IMG/VR virus record: IMGVR_UViG_3300019757_000164
Span: 60,855 to 124,854 of that record
Length of the DNA: 64,000 bases
Strand: one strand, 5' to 3'
Origin: a virus
Shown: in pieces, positions 44,448 through 50,983 of the stretch
How the letters are laid out: the number at the start of each line of letters is the position of its first letter
Numbering within the stretch: position 1 is the stretch's first letter
Translations under genes and position numbers: made by a program
Notes under the pieces: model-generated
Seen by the model: the letters and a program-made list of their open reading frames with translations, nothing else
Told to the model about the DNA's origin: nothing
The model's database searches: none

Positions 44448-44481
44448 AGAAATTAGAAAAGAAAAAGCTAACAAAAAGTAA
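44401..44481 (+). CDS. 26-aa peptide gene before the AgrB-like gene
   Basis: MLLAWVIGQKEKKETREIRK... is a 26-residue peptide with a short hydrophobic head and a highly charged tail. AAAGGAG is 7 nt upstream and the stop overlaps the next ATG by 1 nt, so it is very likely translated. Its position directly before an AgrB-like protease is that of AgrD, but it lacks the cysteine (or serine) that forms the thiolactone ring, so a signal-peptide role is doubtful. Confidence 0.5.
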   Translation: MLLAWVIGQKEKKETREIRKEKANKK

Positions 44482-44939
44482 TGGATATATTCGAGAGCAT
44501 ATCAGGCTCTGTAACATTATTTCTTGTTAATCATAAAATAATAAGTGAAAAAAACGGAGGAACATTCGACTATATATTTGGTAGAGTGTTCTTCTTTATA
44601 ATAACTTTTACTTTATACATGGCTATGTGTATGGTATTTGTATCGCCATTAAATGCATTCGTTACTATTATGGCATTTAATCTATCGTACAACCTTGCCA
44701 ATAAAAATACTAGGTTTCATGCAATTAAAATGCAGAATTGTGCTCTGGTGAGCGGGTTATCAATATTGATAGCATTGCTTGCAAGTATGTCGTTGCAAAA
44801 TATTATTGTATTTAAGTTTAGTTTTATAATTTATAATTTAATAATATCTTTTATTATATCCAAATGTATTGTTTCTACTAAGGGACGGCTGATATTCAGA
44901 TGGATAGAAAACAAGATCCTTTTAACGGAGATTAAATGA
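44481..44939 (+). CDS. AgrB-like membrane cysteine protease
   Basis: A 152-aa membrane protein. His80 and Cys87 (in TRFHAIKMQNCALVSG) have the same spacing and nearly the same residue numbers as the catalytic His77/Cys84 of Staphylococcus AgrB, and lie after two membrane segments, as in AgrB; more hydrophobic segments follow (ILIALLASMSLQNII, FSFIIYNLIISFIIS). The usual GG before the histidine is replaced by TRF. AgrB cuts the AgrD precursor and helps to form the cyclic signal peptide. Agr-type genes are known in a few Clostridioides and Listeria phages. A lysis-related membrane protein is the alternative. Confidence 0.55.
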   Translation: MDIFESISGSVTLFLVNHKIISEKNGGTFDYIFGRVFFFIITFTLYMAMCMVFVSPLNAFVTIMAFNLSYNLANKNTRFHAIKMQNCALVSGLSILIALLASMSLQNIIVFKFSFIIYNLIISFIISKCIVSTKGRLIFRWIENKILLTEIK

Positions 44940-44973
44940 ATCTCCAAATTACATAATTTTTACAAAAAAAGTA

Positions 44974-45003
44974 TTGACACCTAGGGAGAGTGTATGGTAT
45001 TAT
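44974..45003 (+). promoter_or_regulatory. Sigma-A promoter
   Basis: TTGACA (44974-44979), 18-nt spacer, TATTAT (44998-45003), 42 nt before TTG 45045. Confidence 0.75.
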
Positions 45004-45044
45004 TTGTATATAAACAATGCGAATATATTATAGGAGGTGTAAAA

Positions 45045-45482
45045 TTGAAAGATAGGATGTGCAAACTTGAGAAAAATTTTGAGATGATTCAAAGGTTTGC
45101 TAATGAAAGAGGTATAGAGATAACGGAGGATAATATAATTCAGAGTCCGTATGGTGGTATAGGGTTGTCTATACTGCACAATGGGAAACAATGGATTATT
45201 GAAATGGATGAGTATAATGAAAAATATGTACTGAGCCATCTAAACATAGGCTCTAACAAAAAACGCAAGAATCATTACCACCAACATCTAGTTTCGAATT
45301 ATTATGATCTTATAATACAACATATTTATACACATCATAATAACAATGAAAGACGCATAACTAAAAAGAATATTAAAAGTATTCGTACTGAGAATGCTTT
45401 TGAAAAAGCAAAAAAGCAAAGAGAACGGAAAGAGAAACAAGAAGAGGAGGAACAGTCATCTAGACTAAGACTCATAAAATAA
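45045..45482 (+). CDS. Hypothetical protein
   Basis: A 145-aa protein starting at TTG 45045, 7 nt after AGGAGG. A longer frame from 44994 runs through the promoter and is excluded. Residues ~25-75 are alpha/beta (GGIGLSILHNGKQWIIEMDE); then a His/Asn-rich basic part and a very charged C-terminal helix (KAKKQRERKEKQEEEEQSSR). No family recognised. Confidence 0.65.
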   Translation: MKDRMCKLEKNFEMIQRFANERGIEITEDNIIQSPYGGIGLSILHNGKQWIIEMDEYNEKYVLSHLNIGSNKKRKNHYHQHLVSNYYDLIIQHIYTHHNNNERRITKKNIKSIRTENAFEKAKKQRERKEKQEEEEQSSRLRLIK

Positions 45483-45495
45483 TTTAAAATAACAC

Positions 45496-45524
45496 TTGCA
45501 ATTGATTTTGTACTGTGTTACAAT
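45496..45524 (+). promoter_or_regulatory. Sigma-A promoter
   Basis: TTGCAA (45496-45501), 17-nt spacer, TACAAT (45519-45524), 20 nt before ATG 45544. Confidence 0.75.
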
Positions 45525-45543
45525 AAACTTACAAGGAGGAGAT

Positions 45544-45651
45544 ATGGAAGATTTATTATACGATGCTCAACTAGTGAGTAGAGAAAGAGAAGCCAGAATT
45601 AATACTTTAGTTAAAAAATTAAATATATTAAGAGTTAAAAAGAAGAGATAA
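45544..45651 (+). CDS. Very small basic helical protein
   Basis: A 35-aa frame (MEDLLYDAQLVSREREARIN...), probably one helix with a basic end. AAGGAGGAG is 4 nt before ATG, and a clear promoter lies directly upstream. No family recognised. Confidence 0.6.
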   Translation: MEDLLYDAQLVSREREARINTLVKKLNILRVKKKR

Positions 45652-45662
45652 GCAATTACCAC

Positions 45663-45754
45663 GGTGTGGGCGGTAAAAAGAATCCATTTCATTCAACTCA
45701 TTGAGTTGGGGTTCGACCTCCTTTTACGATATCCTTTATCTAATCGCTCACACC
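45663..45754 (+). ncRNA. Compact structured RNA (leader of the next gene)
   Basis: GGTGTGGGCG (45663-45672) pairs over 10 bp with CGCTCACACC (45745-45754). Inside, GTAAAA pairs with TTTTAC as a second long stem, and CAACTC-ATT-GAGTTG forms a hairpin; GGGGTTCGACCTC resembles a tRNA T-arm. It is more G+C-rich than its surroundings. It does not fit a standard cloverleaf. It ends 47 nt before ATG 45802. Confidence 0.5.
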
Positions 45755-45801
45755 AATTTGATATTTTGGAGGAAAATGAACATAAGAAGGGAGAGGAAAA
45801 T

Positions 45802-46125
45802 ATGGATTATACTCAATTAGAAAAAGAATTAGAAAACTATTATGAAACTAAAACATTTATAGTTTATCAAATCGGAGATTATAAATTGGCTATAACGGAT
45901 ATTCCTATTTATATTAATCTTAATGATTTTACTGACAGTATTATGTTAGATATATCACAAGAGATTATAGGAGATTTTATGATTATATATTGTGGAGATA
46001 TGACATCCGATCAAATTGTAAAATATGAAGAAATAGAAGATATTTTCATCTCCGAACCTCAAGATGAAGAAAATGGGTTGGACTTAAAACATGATGCTCG
46101 TTGTGGGAAATCAGCAATCCATTAA
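45802..46125 (+). CDS. Hypothetical protein
   Basis: A 107-aa acidic protein (MDYTQLEKELENYYETKTFI...). ATG 45802 follows GGGAGAGG; a longer upstream frame only reads through the structured RNA. A short 14-codon frame with GGAGG at about 45775 overlaps its ribosome binding site and could act as a leader peptide. No family recognised. Confidence 0.65.
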   Translation: MDYTQLEKELENYYETKTFIVYQIGDYKLAITDIPIYINLNDFTDSIMLDISQEIIGDFMIIYCGDMTSDQIVKYEEIEDIFISEPQDEENGLDLKHDARCGKSAIH

Positions 46126-46146
46126 AATAAGATAAGAGGTGAAAGT

Positions 46147-46455
46147 TTGAACAGAAAGGAATTTTACAAATATGAGAGAGAGTTAAAGATGGAATTATTG
46201 GATGAGAATATTATATTGCTAGATTCAATGGATAGCCATAAGTTTGCTGAAGTAGTATTTAATCATGAAGCTTACAAAGATGAGTTTGAGGATATTGTAC
46301 CCTACGATTCAGTAAAAGATTGCATTGTTAATTTTGTTGATTTTAGGCAAGACAAGTATTTAAAAATGCCATATAAAAGAAATTGCGTATCGATTCATGA
46401 ATTAGAAGATGATGAGTACTGTAAAATTAAAGTGGTATGTGGATACATAATATAA
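46147..46455 (+). CDS. Hypothetical protein
   Basis: A 102-aa acidic protein starting at TTG 46147 after AGAGGTG. Helical N-terminus (RKEFYKYERELKMELLDENI), beta C-terminus (YCKIKVVCGYII). A terminator follows. No family recognised. Confidence 0.6.
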   Translation: MNRKEFYKYERELKMELLDENIILLDSMDSHKFAEVVFNHEAYKDEFEDIVPYDSVKDCIVNFVDFRQDKYLKMPYKRNCVSIHELEDDEYCKIKVVCGYII

Positions 46456-46468
46456 TTGAATAATTAAT

Positions 46469-46493
46469 TAGGGGTGAAATATCCCCTAGTTTT
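46469..46493 (+). terminator. Intrinsic terminator
   Basis: TAGGGG (46469-46474), loop of 8 nt, CCCCTA (46483-46488), then GTTTT. Confidence 0.65.
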
Positions 46494-46529
46494 AACATAA
46501 ATTTTAAAATAGAAGGGAGAGTGAATTAA

Positions 46530-46901
46530 ATGAAAAAGGTATTAGTAGTATTAATGATTATTGTATTAGTATTAGGGATTACAGGGTGTAGATATAGACC
46601 AGATAAAAATATTACAGACTATGATTTAAAAGTTGTTGATGTTGAGTGGGAACTTGATGGAGAATGGATTATAGTGTCTGGTTATATTGAGAATAATGAG
46701 AAGAGAAACTCAATGAAATATCTAACTGTAACCTCATATTTAATTGATAACCACGGTAATATTGTAGATGCTATAAAGGGGTACACATTTGATGAAACAG
46801 AATCTGGATGTGAATCTAAGTTTAGTACAATAGATCAAACCGATGCTAAAAAAGTAAGAGACGTATATGTACAAATAACTTATGCAGAAAAATTAGATTA
46901 G
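46530..46901 (+). CDS. Phage-encoded lipoprotein
   Basis: A 123-aa protein with a signal peptide (MKKVLVVLMIIVLVLG) and lipobox GITGC, Cys20 being the lipidated residue. The mature part (~100 aa) is a beta domain (VVDVEWELDGEWIIVSGYIE, YLTVTSYLIDNHGNIV) resembling FxLYD-type domains. It would sit on the outer face of the cell membrane. Small phage lipoproteins of this type are known to block superinfection; that role is inferred. GGGAG ribosome binding site; AGGAGG of the next gene follows its stop. Confidence 0.8.
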   Translation: MKKVLVVLMIIVLVLGITGCRYRPDKNITDYDLKVVDVEWELDGEWIIVSGYIENNEKRNSMKYLTVTSYLIDNHGNIVDAIKGYTFDETESGCESKFSTIDQTDAKKVRDVYVQITYAEKLD

Positions 46902-46910
46902 GAGGATAGT

Positions 46911-47267
46911 GTGGTTGAGATGTTTAATGAGATTCTAGATAATATTAATATTAAATTTAATGAAAGTTTAGATGAATTAAAACTGAATAAAAATAAAAAG
47001 AAGATTACTAGATATTTTGACCAATATAATTCCCATATCGTATTAATTGAACATGATAAATATGATGAACTTAGTAAAATATTCATGGCTAATGAGAATG
47101 ATAAAATTAGCATGATTAGATTGTTTGATAATGAATTGATTAAAGGATATCGAATTCAAAGATACTCGGAATATTCTAGGATGTTGATTAAATTAAAAGA
47201 GAAAGAAAGTATGTCTGAGTTTATGAAAACATTTGATGATGTTCCAATTTGGAACAATGAATTTTAG
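46911..47267 (+). CDS. Hypothetical protein
   Basis: A 118-aa helical protein starting at GTG 46911, 5 nt after AGGAGG. Contains FNEILDNINIKFNESLDELK and KYDELSKIFMANENDKISMI. Co-transcribed with the lipoprotein. A hairpin (GTTCC-AATTT-GGAAC) lies in its last codons. The large RNA begins right after it. No family recognised. Confidence 0.6.
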   Translation: MVEMFNEILDNINIKFNESLDELKLNKNKKKITRYFDQYNSHIVLIEHDKYDELSKIFMANENDKISMIRLFDNELIKGYRIQRYSEYSRMLIKLKEKESMSEFMKTFDDVPIWNNEF

Positions 47268-47925
47268 TTAACACTGGGAAAGACTAGGCTTAAATAATAC
47301 TTGTAGGTGGGTAATTATAGAAACCTTCTGAGGCGATAAATCGTAGGGCTTGGCATAGAGTGTACAATCTATGGGCTATAAGAGTATCTAAGTGTGTAGT
47401 GTGGTAAACTACAAATTAAATTTAAATTGGGTAGCAGTGAATGTACGATAAGTTCTGAAGCTGTGAGCGTGCTAGGCTGAAAGCCTAGATGGTGAAAACA
47501 CTACGATAGAAATATCTAGGATTGTCCATAATCTGAAATGTAAAAACTCGTTTGTATTTGACTATTCTCCGAGGAGATAGTATAAGAGAGGATATGGAAC
47601 AGTGTGCGACGGTGGTTTCAATGGTGTATCGTTCTCGGACGCAACGATGAAATAAATCCACTATGGTTGATATATACCTAAATAAAACCTACTTGGTCTA
47701 GTCAACTAAGGTTCTCGAAGAAAGATTGTGTAGTCGTGTGACAAGCGTTCACTTGTAGATTACGAACAGCCTATGATATAATAGGCTAATTACATAGCAC
47801 AGGACGTACAGAGAATGTACCCTGAAGACAATACTGGATAGTGAAGTATTGGTTCCCATTTTATGGATATGCCATAGTAACTATAATGTGAGGTTAGAAT
47901 CCTCACCCTGTGCTTTTATTTTAAA
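47268..47925 (+). ncRNA. Large ornate non-coding RNA (ROOL/GOLLD-like class)
   Basis: About 650 nt without an open frame, clearly richer in G than the neighbouring genes and full of hairpins: CATAGA/TCTATG (47354-47373), GTAGT/ACTAC (47396-47412), CTAGGCT-GAA-AGCCTAG (47472-47488), ATCGTT/AACGAT (47628-47648) within GTGGTTTCA / TGAAA...CCAC, AACCT/AGGTT (47687-47712), CAAG/CTTG, GCCTAT/ATAGGC (47769-47786), CAATAC/GTATTG (47829-47851), and TGAGG/CCTCA (47888-47904). AGCACAGG (47796-47803) pairs with CCTGTGCT (47907-47914), enclosing the 3' domain. Size, density of stems and phage setting match the ornate large RNA classes ROOL and GOLLD. The exact ends and family are not certain. Confidence 0.6.
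47799..47919 (+). repeat. 3' domain of the large RNA, copy 1
   Basis: Shares with copy 2 (49031-49132) the order AGGACGT...AATGT, GAAG, CCATAG and a final block GT-AGGTTAGA-TCCT-ACCCTGTGCTTTTAT. The last hairpin has stem GTGAGG/CCTCAC here and GTAAGG/CCTTAC in copy 2, a compensatory change. Confidence 0.65.
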
Positions 47926-47944
47926 AACAAAGAAGGTGAGTTAA

Positions 47945-48997
47945 ATTAATACCGACAGAATAAATAAATACTTAAAGAAACATGGATTAGCGCCAATCGA
48001 TAGAATGGATACAGATGAAAACAATATGATTTATTGCTTAAATAAAGATGGGTACAAAGTCTGTGTTCGCAAGAACTCCATAGTGCAAAATAAGGTTCCA
48101 GAGCCATTTTCAGTAAATAATATTTTTACAATAGACAACATAAGAAAATTCATAGAAAACAAAGATAGCGAAATAGAATTGTTGAGCGATAAATATATAT
48201 CTTGTTCGTCCAAGTTAGTAGTTAGAAGTAAAATTAGTCTAAAAACAAGAGAAATGTCTTGGGATAAAATAAGGGATTATAAAACATTTGGAAATATTCA
48301 CAAAAAGAATGATGATAGCAACAGATTGAATAGAGTAGGAACAGCAGGCGATGGTGTAAGCACCCCGGAAAAAATGGTGAGAGAATTGCTTAACCAGTCT
48401 AATGTATGTTTTGAGCCGGAGAAAAAGTTTGAATGGTCAAACAACAAAAGATACGATATATACATCAAAAAAACCAACACGATAATCGAGATACATGGTA
48501 TGCAACACTATAAAAAAAATAATTGGTGGAGATCATTGGACGAAGAGCAAGAAAATGATGTTAATAAAAAGAACTTAGCAATTAAAAATGGGATAACTGA
48601 CTATATAGTTGTAGATTGTAGGTATAGTAGGCTTAATTTTCTCAAGAATTCATTTGAAACTTCGTTATACGATATATTGGATTATGAAAAAATAGATTAC
48701 AGAAGTGCTTATCTCAAATCGGTTCAATCCATGGTTGATGTAGCATCTGAGATGTGGAAACTTGGAAGTACTGTTAAAGTTATGTCAGAGGAATTGAACA
48801 TTTCAACTAGAACTGTATATAGATATTTGAAAATTGCTTCCGATGCTGGCATTATTGAATATTCGCCCAAAGAGTCTATTTCTAGGTCTAACAAAGGTAG
48901 TGGAGCAAACAGGATAAAAATAAGTATGCAGTCCGCCAATGGGGAAATATTGCACTTTAAATCAATTACTGAAGCAATATCAAAAAAAATTAGATAG
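47945..48997 (+). CDS. PD-(D/E)XK-type homing endonuclease, probable AUU start
   Basis: A 350-aa protein. An in-frame TAA lies directly before ATT 47945, and AAGGTGAG is spaced 4-5 nt from that ATT; the frame from there (INTDRINKYLKKHGLAPIDR) is plainly coding although the first ATG is at 48005. The nuclease spans ~125-215: STPEKMVRELL, KRYDIYIKKTNTIIEIHGMQ, then DYIVVDCRYS. A helix-turn-helix (VMSEELNISTRTVYRYLKIA) and a NUMOD1-like end (LHFKSITEA) follow. It is placed between the large RNA and a second copy of that RNA's 3' domain. Confidence 0.7.
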   Translation: MNTDRINKYLKKHGLAPIDRMDTDENNMIYCLNKDGYKVCVRKNSIVQNKVPEPFSVNNIFTIDNIRKFIENKDSEIELLSDKYISCSSKLVVRSKISLKTREMSWDKIRDYKTFGNIHKKNDDSNRLNRVGTAGDGVSTPEKMVRELLNQSNVCFEPEKKFEWSNNKRYDIYIKKTNTIIEIHGMQHYKKNNWWRSLDEEQENDVNKKNLAIKNGITDYIVVDCRYSRLNFLKNSFETSLYDILDYEKIDYRSAYLKSVQSMVDVASEMWKLGSTVKVMSEELNISTRTVYRYLKIASDAGIIEYSPKESISRSNKGSGANRIKISMQSANGEILHFKSITEAISKKIR

Positions 48998-49030
48998 CAA
49001 ACACCAAATATATCGTTCTTTTAGAAGTGG

Positions 49031-49132
49031 AGATAGGACGTTTAATGGTAATGTCTATCACAGATACATGGGAAGCGATTACATCAAACCCATAGCAGAC
49101 AAGTAAGGTTAGAGTCCTTACCCTGTGCTTTT
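49031..49132 (+). repeat. 3' domain of the large RNA, copy 2
   Basis: Diverged second copy of 47799-47919, downstream of the endonuclease gene. GATAGGACGT pairs with ATGTCTATC; CACAG (49070-49074) pairs with CTGTG (49123-49127); GTAAGG-TTAGAGT-CCTTAC is the terminal hairpin, followed by CCTGTGCTTTTAT as in copy 1. Confidence 0.65.
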
Positions 49133-49149
49133 ATATAATAGGAGGTTAT

Positions 49150-49488
49150 ATGTTCGGAAGATGGCTATATAGTATCAAAATTAAATATTATAATTATAAA
49201 AATTATTTTTACAATTGCTATGCTCTTAGAAATACATTAAAGAATGAATTTATTACTGACCTTGATGATTTTCTATTATCCATTACAGACGAAGCGATGG
49301 ATAAAGCTTATGAATTATATGATGATGATTCTATAAGTATGAGTGCATTGGAAGATTTACAAATTGCTAGACATATGATTAAGGAATTGAAAAGTGTAAA
49401 ATATAATGCTAGTAAAGATCAATATATTGGCATGAGTAAGAGAACATTTGAGTTTATTGGTAGACATATGTATAGGTGGTGGAGTTAA
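49150..49488 (+). CDS. Hypothetical protein
   Basis: A 112-aa protein with a Tyr/Lys-rich N-terminus (YSIKIKYYNYKNYFYNCYAL) and an acidic helical rest. AGGAGG precedes ATG 49150, directly after the second RNA 3' domain. No family recognised. Confidence 0.6.
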   Translation: MFGRWLYSIKIKYYNYKNYFYNCYALRNTLKNEFITDLDDFLLSITDEAMDKAYELYDDDSISMSALEDLQIARHMIKELKSVKYNASKDQYIGMSKRTFEFIGRHMYRWWS

Positions 49489-49525
49489 ACTTTATAAAAG
49501 TTTACAAAATAGAAGGGAGAAAATT

Positions 49526-49825
49526 ATGAATACAGAAAAAATTATTGAATTTTTAGAGGAGTATGCTATTTTATTAGAAGAGATAGGGAAAGATGACAAA
49601 TCTCAAGAAGTTGAGGAGGTATTAAACAGCCTTGATGAAAGTGGAAATGTGTTATTAACACCATCGGAAGCTATCGAAACATACAGAGATGATTGCAAGC
49701 AAGTACTTACGGAATCAAAAGAGATGGTGAAAACATTCGATGATTATCCAGAAAAAGTGAAAGAAATATGGTTAAACGGAGTAGCATTCGCTTGTTCTTA
49801 CATAGAAGGACGAGAAGATTTTTAA
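49526..49825 (+). CDS. Hypothetical protein
   Basis: A 99-aa acidic helical protein (MNTEKIIEFLEEYAILLEEI...). ATG 49526 follows AAGGGAG; a longer frame to 49448 overlaps the previous gene. A weak hairpin (AAGCGA/TCGCTT) covers its stop. No family recognised. Confidence 0.65.
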   Translation: MNTEKIIEFLEEYAILLEEIGKDDKSQEVEEVLNSLDESGNVLLTPSEAIETYRDDCKQVLTESKEMVKTFDDYPEKVKEIWLNGVAFACSYIEGREDF

Positions 49826-49879
49826 GCGATTTGTTTCGCTTACTTCTAAGGGTTTATCTGAGGATGAATCTTTAGGAGT

Positions 49880-49947
49880 GTGGAAATATAGCTTAATCCG
49901 ACGGGATTATTCCGAAGAGTAGGACATCTCACTACTCATTTTTCCAC
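49880..49947 (+). ncRNA. Three-way-junction RNA upstream of VSR-type endonuclease gene
   Basis: GTGGAAA (49880-49886) pairs with TTTCCAC (49941-49947). Inside, TAATCC (49894-49899) pairs with GGATTA (49904-49909) and GAGTAG (49917-49922) with CTACTC (49932-49937). It ends 36 nt before ATG 49984, like the elements before the two HNH genes. Confidence 0.5.
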
Positions 49948-49983
49948 GTTAAATTGAGATGAATATATTAAGGAGATGTTAGT

Positions 49984-50982
49984 ATGGGGAAAGTAGACAA
50001 GTACCATTATTACAATGATGAAAATTTAATTGACTTGCTATGGATGTTATTCTATAGGTTGGGTAAAGTTCCGTCAGGAAGGGACTGCAATTTAAAAAAT
50101 GGAACACCAAGCGAGCCTTACTTTAAAAAGAGATTTGGCAAGAGTTTTCCTGATATAATTAAATTATCAGGGCTAGACAAAGAGAAGACGTATTACCAAG
50201 AGATAGATACAAACGATGCCATAGAAGGGCTTAGAAGGTTTAGTTTAAGTTTAGGTAGATTTCCAAATTCAAACGACTTTAAACAACTCAAAAACAAGAA
50301 GCACAGATGTCCATCTAGTGTATATTTTATAGATCACTTTGGAAGTATAGATAACGCTTGTGACTTAACAGGATTAGATTTAAGCAAAAGCACAATGCTT
50401 GATAGATCGAATAAAATATCGAACTCTCTTTCATTTATAAAAGATTTTTTTGAATGTAATGGGAGAATCCCAACAGTTATTGAATATGATAAAAACAGGG
50501 AAAAGGGAAAGACTTACGCATACAGTAAGATAACATATAATACAAACAAGACATATTTAGAAGTTGTTAAGTTAGCAATAGGTAAGACATTTGAAAGAAA
50601 ATCTATAGCTGGGGGAGTATATCTGGATGATTTGGGGAATATATGTAACTCAAACTCGGAACTCACTATATCAAATTTCTTAATATCTAGAAGTGTAGAA
50701 TTTAGAAAAGAAGTTAGATATTCAGATATATTAACCAATAGACCTTTGGATAATAGAAGATGTGATTTTTATATAAATGATAATATAATAGTTGAATATT
50801 TTGGTATGTATAAGGCGATGAGTAACTATAGAATAACCAAAGACTATAACAAAAAGACAAAAAATAAAATAAATGATTTGTACAAGGATGGTCTTATAGA
50901 TAGATGCATATTTATATTCCCTTGGGATTTAAAAAACAGAAAACTAGAGGACGTATTTTCAAAAGTACTAAAGGAGGAATAG
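49984..50982 (+). CDS. VSR-type homing endonuclease with HEAR repeats
   Basis: A 332-aa protein. Residues ~8-190 hold three homing-endonuclease-associated repeats (LGKVPSGRDCNLKNGTPSEP ... FPDIIKLSGLD; LGRFPNSNDF ... FGSIDNACDLTGLD; NGRIPTVIEYDKN...), which read DNA. The nuclease is at ~220-332: NSELTISNFLISRSVEFRKE, RRCDFYINDNIIVEYFGMY, FIFPWDLKN; the last motifs match those of the 556-aa endonuclease at 5934. AAGGAG before ATG 49984. It sits in front of the tape-measure block. Confidence 0.8.
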   Translation: MGKVDKYHYYNDENLIDLLWMLFYRLGKVPSGRDCNLKNGTPSEPYFKKRFGKSFPDIIKLSGLDKEKTYYQEIDTNDAIEGLRRFSLSLGRFPNSNDFKQLKNKKHRCPSSVYFIDHFGSIDNACDLTGLDLSKSTMLDRSNKISNSLSFIKDFFECNGRIPTVIEYDKNREKGKTYAYSKITYNTNKTYLEVVKLAIGKTFERKSIAGGVYLDDLGNICNSNSELTISNFLISRSVEFRKEVRYSDILTNRPLDNRRCDFYINDNIIVEYFGMYKAMSNYRITKDYNKKTKNKINDLYKDGLIDRCIFIFPWDLKNRKLEDVFSKVLKEE

Positions 50983-50983
50983 A

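Noticed and set aside
47780-47920. tRNA or tmRNA gene at the end of the large RNA
   Set aside because: GGTTAGAATCC looks like a T-arm and the flanks pair like an acceptor stem, but the D-arm and anticodon arm cannot be drawn with proper lengths, and the tmRNA 5' consensus (GGGG...TCGACAGGG) and CCA end are missing.
47268-49132. Group I or group II intron around the endonuclease gene
   Set aside because: No GACTA/TATAGTC P7 pair as in the tape measure introns and no domain V. The GTGCGAC at 47605 alone is not enough, and no interrupted coding gene flanks the segment.
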